A stretch of 14,686 nucleotides of DNA from CAVPRW01 sp046727435 [NCBI: bacterium] (GCA_046727435.1 JBKPCR010000076.1:1-14686), one strand, 5' to 3'. Shown: positions 7,789-13,293, counted from the stretch's first letter. The notes: generated from the letters alone by a model not told the origin. Translations and numbers: made by a program.

Positions 7789-7881
7789 AGAAAGGCGACA
7801 TCAGGTCGGATTTGTCAGCGTGTGGGCTCGCGCCGCCTCGGCCTTTCGTGTGGGGGTTGGGGGCGTCGATGTCGCCTTTCT
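7789..7881. repeat. 93-bp unit with perfect 14-bp inverted ends
   Basis: AGAAAGGCGACATC at 7789-7802 is matched by its reverse complement at 7868-7881, with 65 bases between. ACTC occurs at 7784-7787 and again at 7882-7885, which would be a 4-bp target duplication if one extra C (7788) belongs to the left end. The right half abuts inverted repeat arm B. A miniature inverted-repeat element is possible; so is a regulatory hairpin in the recombinase leader. Confidence 0.4.
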
Positions 7882-8080
7882 ACTCAGAAGGCGACCTGGC
7901 GGGCACACCTGTGTCATTCTCACCCAGCATGCGCAGAATACGATGTTCTCAGGTAGGCCGTGATGTTCTCAAGCAGGATGCCGCGGTTCGCAGGTAGGCA
8001 CCTCGCCTCATTCTCACTAAGCGTGCGCAGAAATCTGCACCGTTCTCACGTAGGACGCTTGATGTTCGCGCGCACCTACA
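7878..8080 (+). repeat. inverted repeat arm B (iteron-like subrepeats)
   Basis: Counterpart of 5142-5347 in opposite orientation. It contains TGTTCTCAGGTAGG near 7943-7956, a variant TGTTCTCAAGCAGG near 7963-7976, a further GTTCGCAGGTAGG at 7986-7998 and GTTCTCACGTAGG at 8042-8054. TGCGCAG occurs near 7930 and 8024. It ends CGCGCACCTACA. It lies between the recombinase start and the end of the zinc-finger-like gene. Confidence 0.75.
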
Positions 8081-8100
8081 CCTAATACCCCCCGCGGGGC

Positions 8101-8331
8101 TCACGGTGCCTCAGCGCCCTCGACCGCCGCGAAGAGCTCGGCCAGGACCCGGTCAATGCTCTCGACCTCCATGCGCTGTAGATAGGGGCCCGCCGCCTCC
8201 AGGTGGTGTTGGCCCAAGTGATAGAGCAGTTTGGCGCCATCAACCTGCTTGGCCACCGGCAGCCAGGCGGGCAGCAGGGCGCCGCAGAAGCGGCAGCGGT
8301 AACGCTTACGGGTGTGACGCTGAGGGGTCAT
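8101..8331 (-). CDS. small zinc-finger-like protein
   Basis: The 76-residue product has a basic N-terminus, C13-x2-C16 (CRFCG) and, 21 residues later, a His cluster H38, H42, H43 (LYHLGQHH). This would bind one zinc ion in a C2H2-like way. Its acidic helical C-terminus (VESIDRVLAELFAAVEGAE) may mediate contacts. The start is supported by GGGAGG 10 bases upstream of the ATG. Small zinc proteins of this sort are common in phages and plasmids, usually of unknown role. It is the last gene of the leftward cluster. Confidence 0.65.
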   Translation of the reverse strand: MTPQRHTRKRYRCRFCGALLPAWLPVAKQVDGAKLLYHLGQHHLEAAGPYLQRMEVESIDRVLAELFAAVEGAEAP

Positions 8332-8364
8332 GGGGGTTACGCCTCCCCTGCCTGATTCGACGAG

Positions 8365-8814
8365 TTATCGGAGTCCAAGCCATCCGGCAAGGAGGCCCAG
8401 CACAAAGAAGGTAAAGCTGAGTCCGAACCGCGCCACCCAGAAATCTAGCGAGGTGAAAATGCTCCGGAGTGACGAGGGGCGTCGGACCAGGCCTTCGATC
8501 GCCTGCTGCTGCTCGGGGGTCAGCTCTAAGAGCGCTCGCTGTTGCCGCAATCCCTGCAGCTTCGTTTCGATCTCCTGTATGGCGGTGTGTCTAGTGGCCA
8601 CTTCACTTTCAAGGCGCGTGAGCAGCTGCGCTGCCTGATGGGAGTTCTCTTCTAGACTATGGAAGACCGCGGTCAGTTGCTCCTCGAGTCTTTCTTCGGG
8701 CTGTACCGCTGATAGTCCGTGTCTTCTTTCAGCCGCAGACTTGATAAAATTAACCAAGAGAGAGAGAAGGGCTCCAAGAAGCGCTAGGGTTACTGGGCTT
8801 AATAGCACGTCCAT
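8365..8814 (-). CDS. two-helix membrane protein with central coiled coil
   Basis: The 149-residue protein has a hydrophobic helix at about 4-24 (LLSPVTLALLGALLSLLVNF), a long charged Leu/Glu/Gln-rich coiled coil at about 40-105, and a second hydrophobic helix at about 127-147 (FGLSFTFFVLGLLAGWLGL). A hairpin in the inner membrane with a cytoplasmic coiled coil is the simplest topology. The start follows the stop of the upstream gene by 2 bases, with GAGGAGGAGGG just upstream, so the two are translationally linked. No family recognised. Membrane coiled-coil proteins in mobile elements can be exclusion, partition or defence parts, but nothing here decides. Confidence 0.7.
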   Translation of the reverse strand: MDVLLSPVTLALLGALLSLLVNFIKSAAERRHGLSAVQPEERLEEQLTAVFHSLEENSHQAAQLLTRLESEVATRHTAIQEIETKLQGLRQQRALLELTPEQQQAIEGLVRRPSSLRSIFTSLDFWVARFGLSFTFFVLGLLAGWLGLR

Positions 8815-8816
8815 CG

Positions 8817-9404
8817 TCAGCCCTCCTCCTCAGGTGCCGATACTCGACGGTCGCTCAGCGCTTTCCATAGCAGCTCCTGCACCAGTTGACTCGGGGAGAT
8901 GTTCCGCTCGGCAGCCAGGGCGGTGAGCTCGTCACGGATGGCGTCCAAGATCCACAGGTTCCAACGCACCGCTTTGCCTTTCGGGTAGGGGGGCAGTGCA
9001 GTGATCTGCACCGGTGTCTGCACTGGTGGATGGTCGAAGCGGTCGAGCACCGCCTGGACGAGCTGGCGGAGGCCTTGCACCTCGTCTTCGAGCCGATCAA
9101 GCCGCGGCACTGGTCCAGTGTCCAAGGGCTGCACTGCACCGGTGTCTGCACTGTGCACTGCACCGGTGTCGATCTTCTGCACTGATCTCTGCACTGGTGC
9201 GGGGGGGTCCTGCTGCCGGGCCTTGGCGCGTCGGCTGGCAGAGGCGCCGCCGCGGGGTCTCGGCTGAATCTTCCCCTGGGCCGCCAGCGCGGCCGATCGG
9301 GACGCCACCGTGCCCAGCGGGCAGCCCAGCGCCTGGGCGATGTCGCGGTAGCTGGCGCCCTCCTGCCACAGCTGGATGAAGTGGGCCTCCTCGGCGGGGG
9401 TCAT
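8817..9404 (-). CDS. HTH plus C-terminal ribbon-helix-helix protein with octapeptide repeats
   Basis: The 195-residue protein starts with a resolvase-like helix-turn-helix (about 5-45: GASYRDIAQALGCPLGTVAS). A basic linker follows (about 48-65). Next come three octads at about 79-102 (DTGAVHSA, DTGAVQPL, DTGPVPRL), a coiled coil (LDRLEDEVQGLRQLVQAVLD) and a second Val-Gln patch (PVQTPVQ). The C-terminus (about 146-185) resembles an Arc/CopG ribbon-helix-helix: V-R-W-N-L-W strand, then LDAIRDELTALAAERNISPS and QLVQELLWKAL. Two DNA-binding ends joined by a dimerising coil suit a segregation or transcription regulator. The octads are visible as a 24-base DNA repeat at 9131-9170. The ribosome site is GAGGAG 11 bases upstream. 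Confidence 0.7.
   Translation of the reverse strand: MTPAEEAHFIQLWQEGASYRDIAQALGCPLGTVASRSAALAAQGKIQPRPRGGASASRRAKARQQDPPAPVQRSVQKIDTGAVHSADTGAVQPLDTGPVPRLDRLEDEVQGLRQLVQAVLDRFDHPPVQTPVQITALPPYPKGKAVRWNLWILDAIRDELTALAAERNISPSQLVQELLWKALSDRRVSAPEEEG
9131..9170 (+). repeat. in-gene 24-base period repeat
   Basis: GCACTGCACCGGTGTC occurs at 9131-9146 and 9155-9170. The 24-base period equals eight codons of the reverse-strand gene, and CTGCAC/CACTG variants continue to 9200 and recur at 8994-9027. It is prone to slippage, so copy number may vary. Confidence 0.7.
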
Positions 9405-9462
9405 GGGGCAGGCGGCTCCTCATAAGTGTTGTGCGTTTGAACGGGCAACACTTACCTCACCA

Positions 9463-9921
9463 CTAGCCGTGTTGCACCAGCCAGGCGACTCTCAGGTCCT
9501 GGGGGAGGACGTCGAGCGGAGTCTCGGCCCGCCAGACGAACGTCACCCGTCCGGGATACCCGCTTCCCCACCAGGTCGACAGTCTCCGCCCGACCCGTGC
9601 ACTCTGCAATCTCCCCTTGCGCTCCAGGCTGCGAACCGCCCGTTCAATGGCTGAGACCTGGGCTGGCGCTGGGGGTTCCGGGTAGGGGTAGCAGGCGGCG
9701 GTATGGTCATAACACTGCACGGGGCAGCCGGGGATACGATAGGGCTTGCAGTCGCACACGGGCCGGCTGCGCTCCCAGGGGTCGACGCTCTCTTCGTCCA
9801 AGTGGATATAGCCAGCGACGGCATAGACAAGGGCCTCCAGCGTGACCCAGACATGGGCGCCCCCGTCGGCCTCAAGGACGGCGAGGATCTGCCGCTCCAC
9901 CTTGCCGAGCCCTCGGCTCAT
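9463..9921 (-). CDS. winged-helix protein interrupted by a cysteine cluster
   Basis: The 152-residue protein begins like a winged-helix regulator (KVERQILAVLEADGGAHVWV) and resumes the fold at about 87-115 with VSAIERAVRSLERKGRLQSA and a wing rich in Arg/Gly/Trp. Between them, at about 56-77, sits an insert with five cysteines and a histidine (C56, C58, C66, C70, H72, C77), suited to a metal site. This suggests a metal- or redox-responsive DNA-binding protein, but the sensing role is inference. AAGGAGGAGG before the ATG gives a very strong ribosome site. It lies 55 bases below the next upstream gene. Confidence 0.65.
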   Translation of the reverse strand: MSRGLGKVERQILAVLEADGGAHVWVTLEALVYAVAGYIHLDEESVDPWERSRPVCDCKPYRIPGCPVQCYDHTAACYPYPEPPAPAQVSAIERAVRSLERKGRLQSARVGRRLSTWWGSGYPGRVTFVWRAETPLDVLPQDLRVAWLVQHG

Positions 9922-9976
9922 GCCTCCTCCTTATTCACAACTTGCCGTCCGTGCGGCGACCCGCTTTCGCCCCTCG

Positions 9977-10549
9977 TTAGCGGGCCTGTGCCAGATACGT
10001 GCGAATGCGCTGGTGCATGGCATCAAAGCCTTGCCGTTCGAGCACCTCCCACACATCGAGCCCCTTGCGTTCCCGCCCGATTGGCAGGCGCGTCGCGGCC
10101 GTGTAGCGCGATAAGCGATGGGCCAGGCCGCCCATCTCCTGCACGAGGGGACTATAGTGCACCATCACCCACTGCTGAAAGGACGTGATCGACCCCTTGC
10201 CCCAGAGCGCCATATCTTTGGCGAGCTCTCCATCTGTGGGGGGAGCAATCTCGACGTCATCGCCCAAGACCTCCTGTAGTTGCCGGGTCATGGCGTCTTC
10301 TCGGGCCTGCTCTTCGGGCAACAGGAAGGCGGGGACAGGCCCCGCGAAGGGATCGCCGGCCATGATGATGTCCTGGATGCCCTGATAGCCGATCGCGGCC
10401 TTGAGAATGGCGCGACAGACATGATTGGTCCACACCTCCGGCGTATAGCCTAAGGTCTCGTGAATCGGCAAGGCCTCGGCCTGCAGCTGGGCGGTCACAC
10501 GCTCCCGGAGCACCCACAATTCCCGCTCGATCTGCCACCAGTCGATCAT
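9977..10549 (-). CDS. unknown 190-residue helical protein
   Basis: A soluble, acidic, mostly helical protein with no signal peptide or membrane segment and no motif I recognise. Notable stretches are MIDWWQIERELWVLRERV at the start, a Gly/Pro-rich middle (AGDPFAGPVPAFLLPEEQ) and a basic tail. ATG at 10547-10549 is preferred over an upstream start because GAGGAG lies 7 bases before it. It follows the winged-helix/RHH gene by 13 bases, so co-transcription is likely. Confidence 0.65.
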   Translation of the reverse strand: MIDWWQIERELWVLRERVTAQLQAEALPIHETLGYTPEVWTNHVCRAILKAAIGYQGIQDIIMAGDPFAGPVPAFLLPEEQAREDAMTRQLQEVLGDDVEIAPPTDGELAKDMALWGKGSITSFQQWVMVHYSPLVQEMGGLAHRLSRYTAATRLPIGRERKGLDVWEVLERQGFDAMHQRIRTYLAQAR

Positions 10550-10562
10550 CGTCTGGCTCCTC

Positions 10563-10961
10563 TCATTCGATGAACAGCGCCACACACTGCCACACGATGA
10601 GGCGGATCATCGTCTCAGGCGTACACAAATGACGCGCGGCATACTCCTCCAACGCCGCAGCAGTGGTGTCATCTAGCGCCACGGTGACGGCAGTGCGATC
10701 CTTATTCAGAACTTCAGCCTGCTGGCGCCCCGCGGCGGTCAGGTCCACCGCCTCGGCCTTGCCGCCAGGGGTGCGGGCGATCGTCACCAGCCCCTTCGCC
10801 GCCAAGCCCTGCAGCGACGTGCTGAGGTTGCCCTTGTCGTGCCCCAGCCCGTGCACCAGGTCCTGATGGCTGGCAGCCATGGTGCCCCGTGTGCGCTGCT
10901 CTTCGGCCGCGAGCCAAGCCAGGATGCGGCGTTGCAGACGGGAGAGACGTTCAGCACCCAT
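10563..10961 (-). CDS. winged-helix regulator with ribbon-helix-helix-like tail
   Basis: The 132-residue protein has a MarR-like winged helix at about 6-80 (RLSRLQRRILAWLAAEE, DLVHGLGHDKGNLSTSLQGL and AAKGLVTIARTPGGKAEAVD). It then has a segment at about 89-130 that resembles a ribbon-helix-helix: short strand TAVTVAL followed by DDTTAAALEEYAARH and TPETMIRLIVWQ. The two parts could bind DNA separately or allow dimerisation. The start ATG (10959-10961) follows GGGGGG; an upstream start would add a poor-quality extension. Likely a transcriptional repressor of this cluster (inference). Confidence 0.65.
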   Translation of the reverse strand: MGAERLSRLQRRILAWLAAEEQRTRGTMAASHQDLVHGLGHDKGNLSTSLQGLAAKGLVTIARTPGGKAEAVDLTAAGRQQAEVLNKDRTAVTVALDDTTAAALEEYAARHLCTPETMIRLIVWQCVALFIE

Positions 10962-11009
10962 ATGCGACCCCCCCGCGATGCCAGCGATGGTCGGCCACTT
11001 CACCCGCGA

Positions 11010-11255
11010 TCAGTCCAGGGCCTCCGCCGCGTCTCGAAGTTGCCGCGCCGCCGCGCCAAAGTCGTCTGTGGTCAGCGTCGGCAGTCGCGCGCTGACCTGT
11101 GCGCGCTCTTCAGTAGGGATGTGATTATTCACGACGTACGTCACGGCACCGGCGGGAGTCGAGACGGCCATCCACACCTCCACATTATCCTGACGCATCG
11201 CGGGCCAGGCCTCGACCGCCTCAGCGATCTTCAGCATCCACTCCTTTGTCGTCAT
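11010..11255 (-). CDS. small unknown protein (81 residues)
   Basis: Compact, soluble, mixed alpha/beta product: helix MTTKEWMLKIAEAVEAWPAM, strands with VEVWMAVSTPAGAVTYVVNN, and an Ala-rich helix at the C-terminus. No family recognised. Start at ATG 11253-11255 behind a GGGGGTG motif; an earlier ATG would overlap poor sequence. It begins the tight leftward run that ends at 8101. Confidence 0.55.
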   Translation of the reverse strand: MTTKEWMLKIAEAVEAWPAMRQDNVEVWMAVSTPAGAVTYVVNNHIPTEERAQVSARLPTLTTDDFGAAARQLRDAAEALD

Positions 11256-11381
11256 GACGCACCCCCAAAGGTTGCACATCGATTGGCCTTGTTCCGTGAT
11301 CGGACACGCCGCCGCCCGCCACAGGACCCACCCCGTACTCCCTGGCCATCGACACTGGGGCCAATCTGACGAACCTCTCCG

Positions 11382-11621
11382 TTAGTGAGAACTGGGGCAG
11401 GCGATACGCAATTCCTTCCGATTGAAACCAGCTTGCTCAGAAAGCGTGAGATATCCTGTGGGACAGACCTGATTGGCTCGGTCATAACAGATATTCCAGC
11501 CCAGGCTGGCGCCGCAGGCGATGAGATATTCCACCTCGCCGTTCGGGCGTTTGATCTCTTGAATCGTGGTGCACCCAGCCATTAGCGTCAGTGCGAGGAT
11601 CGTCGCCATAATGCGCTTCAT
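11382..11621 (-). CDS. small lipoprotein with four conserved cysteines (copy 1)
   Basis: 79 residues with a lipoprotein signal ending in LMAGC (lipidated Cys at about 17). The mature part has the pattern P-N-G-E-V-E-Y-L-I-A-C, W-N-I-C-Y-D-R-A, V-C-P-T-G-Y and a terminal A-C, shared with the next gene upstream. It is anchored in the inner or outer membrane, facing the periplasm, and the cysteines probably pair. GGGAG lies 4 bases before the ATG. Function unknown; similar lipoproteins occur in proteobacteria. Confidence 0.75.
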   Translation of the reverse strand: MKRIMATILALTLMAGCTTIQEIKRPNGEVEYLIACGASLGWNICYDRANQVCPTGYLTLSEQAGFNRKELRIACPSSH

Positions 11622-11649
11622 CTTACTCCCTGGCCGGGGACTTCCATGC

Positions 11650-11925
11650 TCACCGCTTACAGGCAACGACGAGATTTCTCGTGATGACGGACGCACCGTA
11701 AATGCCTGCCACCGTAGCCCCCTGGTCGCCCGTCTGCGTCAGAATGTCATACCCGATGTTGCCACACAAATCCCCTGCTTTCTCGTAGCACTTACCCCAA
11801 TTCAGCGCCTGCCCCGAACAATCGATCACGTAGCCCTGACGTCCATCTGGGGTATAGGTCTTCGAAGCCGTGGCGCACCCAACCAGCGCTAGCACGACGG
11901 CAAGCACAAACACCACACGTGTCAT
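11650..11925 (-). CDS. small lipoprotein with four conserved cysteines (copy 2)
   Basis: 91 residues, lipobox ALVGC with lipidated Cys near 17. The mature part repeats the pattern of its neighbour: P-D-G-R-Q-G-Y-V-I-D-C, L-N-W-G-K-C-Y-E-K-A, L-C-G-N-I-G-Y-D-I-L and a final V-A-C-K. It has a 12-residue Gly/Thr-rich insert (TGDQGATVAGIY) absent from copy 1. The ribosome site AGAGGGGG precedes the ATG. The two genes are 28 bases apart, so they look like a tandem duplication that has diverged and is co-transcribed. Confidence 0.75.
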   Translation of the reverse strand: MTRVVFVLAVVLALVGCATASKTYTPDGRQGYVIDCSGQALNWGKCYEKAGDLCGNIGYDILTQTGDQGATVAGIYGASVITRNLVVACKR

Positions 11926-11975
11926 GAATCCCCCTCTCAATCTGCGTTACAGCGACTTCTGTTCTATGACAGCGC

Positions 11976-12077
11976 TCAGCCCTCCGGCCAAAGATCCGCA
12001 TCCAGCACCTGGGTCAGCGTCCACGGGCAGGCCTCGGGGAACATCGCCAGCGGCAGGCCGGTGTCATCGTCGCTCAC
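11976..12077 (-). CDS. 33-residue DUF29-like C-terminal protein
   Basis: A short GTG-started frame that begins 4 bases after the stop of the initiator-like gene. Its product is MSDDDTGLPLAMFPEACPWT followed by LTQVLDADLWPEG. Glu/Asp-Thr-Gly-Leu, C-P-W-T-L-x-Q-V-L-D and D-x-W-P-E are typical of the C-terminal end of DUF29-family proteins, so this is either a very small relative or the severed end of one. The tight spacing suggests translational coupling. No good ribosome site of its own (GGTGA). I am fairly sure the frame is coding and unsure of any role. Confidence 0.5.
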   Translation of the reverse strand: MSDDDTGLPLAMFPEACPWTLTQVLDADLWPEG

Positions 12078-12081
12078 GCGC

Positions 12082-12603
12082 TCACCGCTCGCGCGCACAG
12101 TCAGGACGGCGATCTGGCAGGCGCTCGCCGTGCGCGAAGCCGTGCGCGTCACACCAGAACGGGTTGTGCCGTTCGGGTTTGTCAGGCGCGAGAGAAAACG
12201 GCGCCGACGGCGCCCCTTTCTTTTCTCTTGCTCTTTTACTTTTGGGTGAAAGGGATTTCACCTTTTCGCCGTCGAAAATTTCACCTTTTTGCGTCGAAAA
12301 TTTCACCTTTTCTGTCGGCGCCGATGGTCCCGTTTCTGCCGACGCCAGATGGACGCGATAGAAGTTCACGTGCCCGCGGCCATGGCCCCGCCGAACATCG
12401 AGCTCACCGAGGGCCTCGAGGTGGTGAATAAGCTGGATGACGCGGCGACGGGTCAGCGTGGTTTCCTCGGCTAATGTATCAAGTGACGGCCAAGCCCAGC
12501 CGGTGTCGGGGTTGACGTGTGAGGCGATGATGAGGAGCAGGTGGCGCGCCGAGCGCGTCGATTTGCTGATCGAGCGGACCTGTGCTACGATTTGCATAGA
12601 CAT
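12082..12603 (-). CDS. HTH_36-type phage/plasmid initiator-like protein
   Basis: The 173-residue protein has an N-terminal winged helix of the HTH_36 kind at about 16-88: SARHLLLIIASHVNPDTGWA, W-P-S-L-D-T-L-A-E-E-T-T-L, TRRRVIQLIHHLEALGELDV. This family is common in phage replication proteins (O-like) and plasmid initiators. The rest is basic, disordered and ends in CDAHGFAHGERLPDRRPDCA. Within the middle (about residues 93-117) the DNA carries three iteron-like repeats (12256-12320). ATG at 12601-12603 follows AAGGAG by 9 bases. It lies below the Cro-like regulator, as expected for an early replication gene. The initiator role is inferred. Confidence 0.65.
   Translation of the reverse strand: MSMQIVAQVRSISKSTRSARHLLLIIASHVNPDTGWAWPSLDTLAEETTLTRRRVIQLIHHLEALGELDVRRGHGRGHVNFYRVHLASAETGPSAPTEKVKFSTQKGEIFDGEKVKSLSPKSKRAREKKGAPSAPFSLAPDKPERHNPFWCDAHGFAHGERLPDRRPDCARER
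12211..12320. other. candidate replication origin inside the initiator-like gene
   Basis: Three direct repeats start at 12256, 12279 and 12301 (23 and 22 bases apart). Each begins TTTCACCTTTT and the first two end GTCGAAAA. A GGTGAAA/TTTCACC palindrome lies at 12245-12262. On the gene's downstream side lies a pyrimidine-rich, AT-rich tract (12213-12243). The spacings are not multiples of three, so the repeats are read in different frames; this points to DNA-level selection. The order resembles the lambda origin in gene O. Confidence 0.5.
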
Positions 12604-12731
12604 GGACGAAGACTCCTTCACGAGGTGCGCTGTTCATGTCGCCGGGGAGCGAGGTGGATCAGACCTCGTTCCCCTTTTTTTTTGGCCAGCCCCGTCTGCT
12701 GGACCAGCCAGATATTCCCTCACATAGAGCC

Positions 12732-12770
12732 CTGATCACCCGTTGATCAGACGCAGCCAGTCGATGATCA
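12732..12770. promoter_or_regulatory. TGATCA cluster
   Basis: CTGATCA (12732-12738) and TGATCAG (12744-12750) form a 7-bp inverted repeat with a 5-base loop, and a third TGATCA lies at 12765-12770. It sits between the Cro-like gene and the initiator-like gene, so it could be an operator for the latter or a small hairpin. The T9 run at 12671-12680 is nearby but not attached to it. Confidence 0.35.
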
Positions 12771-12818
12771 GGTCCTGTCACGACCGCTCTGCCCGCGGCC
12801 GACACTTCCCTTCGACAT

Positions 12819-13070
12819 CTACGCCTCAGCCTCCCCCGCGCGCGGCTTCGGCGGCCGCCCCCTGGGCGCTGGTTGTGGTCGTGTGGTGGCGCGTAGCAGT
12901 GCCTCCAAGGGGATCCCTTTGCGATCGAGGAGCCGCAGCGCCAGCTTCGGCCCGATGCGCCGATGGCCATGCCAGATCATCCAGGCATGCCGGCGATCGA
13001 TCTGGGCCGCATGCGCCAGGTCGCTCGGGCGTTCAATGCCGTAGGTCTTGAAGAGGTCGTGCAAGTTCAT
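12819..13070 (-). CDS. small Cro/CI-like regulator with AT-hook tail
   Basis: The 83-residue protein has an XRE-type helix-turn-helix at about 14-58 (PSDLAHAAQIDRRHAWMIWH, G-H-R-R-I-G-P-K-L-A-L-R-L-L-D, K-G-I-P-L-E-A-L-L). A Pro/Arg tail follows with PRGRPPKPR at 69-77, which matches the AT-hook core R-G-R-P. It is likely the repressor of the divergent promoter pair. The start ATG (13068-13070) has no usable ribosome spacing: the GGAGG upstream lies only 1-2 bases away. A perfect -10 box places transcription at the ATG itself, so the mRNA is probably leaderless, like lambda cI from its maintenance promoter. Confidence 0.75.
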   Translation of the reverse strand: MNLHDLFKTYGIERPSDLAHAAQIDRRHAWMIWHGHRRIGPKLALRLLDRKGIPLEALLRATTRPQPAPRGRPPKPRAGEAEA

Positions 13071-13076
13071 GCCTCC

Positions 13077-13106
13077 ATTATAGCCCGTCATACTGCTGCC
13101 TGACAA
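13077..13106 (-). promoter_or_regulatory. sigma-70 promoter for the Cro-like regulator
   Basis: On the minus strand TTGTCA (13101-13106) and TATAAT (13077-13082) are separated by 18 bases; -10 matches 6 of 6 and -35 matches 5 of 6. Six bases after the -10 box comes the ATG, giving a start at or next to the first codon. Confidence 0.65.
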
Positions 13107-13142
13107 ATACACGCTCATATAGCCTATCGCCCTTCACGTAAA

Positions 13143-13176
13143 ATGTCAAACAAAAACCTGACTTTACTATTGACAT
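13143..13176. promoter_or_regulatory. operator candidate, distal
   Basis: ATGTCAA (13143-13149) and TTGACAT (13170-13176) form 7-bp arms around 20 bases; the right arm contains the -35 box of the rightward promoter. Confidence 0.4.
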
Positions 13177-13198
13177 GGCTTATATAATATGTTATAAT
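13170..13198 (+). promoter_or_regulatory. consensus sigma-70 promoter for the rightward operon
   Basis: TTGACA (13170-13175), 17-base spacer, TATAAT (13193-13198): a full consensus match, with transcription expected near 13205. The leader is about 90 bases before the first gene. Confidence 0.8.
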
Positions 13199-13208
13199 GT
13201 CTAACATA
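13188..13208. promoter_or_regulatory. operator candidate over the -10 box
   Basis: TATGTTA (13188-13194) and TAACATA (13202-13208) are perfect 7-bp arms around 7 bases and cover the -10 box and start site. Further ATGTC and AACAT half-sites occur nearby. A repressor bound here would block the rightward promoter. Confidence 0.5.
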
Positions 13209-13293
13209 AATATGACTATCATATCAATAGGCCAAGCGACAGGCGCCGCGCGTGCGTCATGGCCGCCAGGCCGCCACAGAAGGGAGTATCAGC

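Larger units (their letters stand above)
5142..8080. mobile_element. candidate recombinase-carrying element bounded by inverted repeats
   Basis: The two arms enclose about 2.5 kb with a tyrosine recombinase, a secreted beta-propeller and a broken small gene. The outer tips read TGTAGG and CCTACA, a TGT/ACA arrangement common at mobile-element ends. The flanking bases (ATACT on the left, CCTAA on the right) do not form a target duplication. The recombinase lacks its catalytic tyrosine. I infer a unit that once moved or inverted; the alternative is two independent copies of a dispersed intergenic repeat. Confidence 0.4.

Noticed and set aside
5142-8080. Complete active transposon
   Set aside because: There is no transposase, the recombinase lacks its nucleophile, the arms differ by about 20% and no target duplication is visible.
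12671-12680. T-run as a transcription terminator
   Set aside because: No GC-rich hairpin precedes it, and on the gene-bearing strand it is an A-run.
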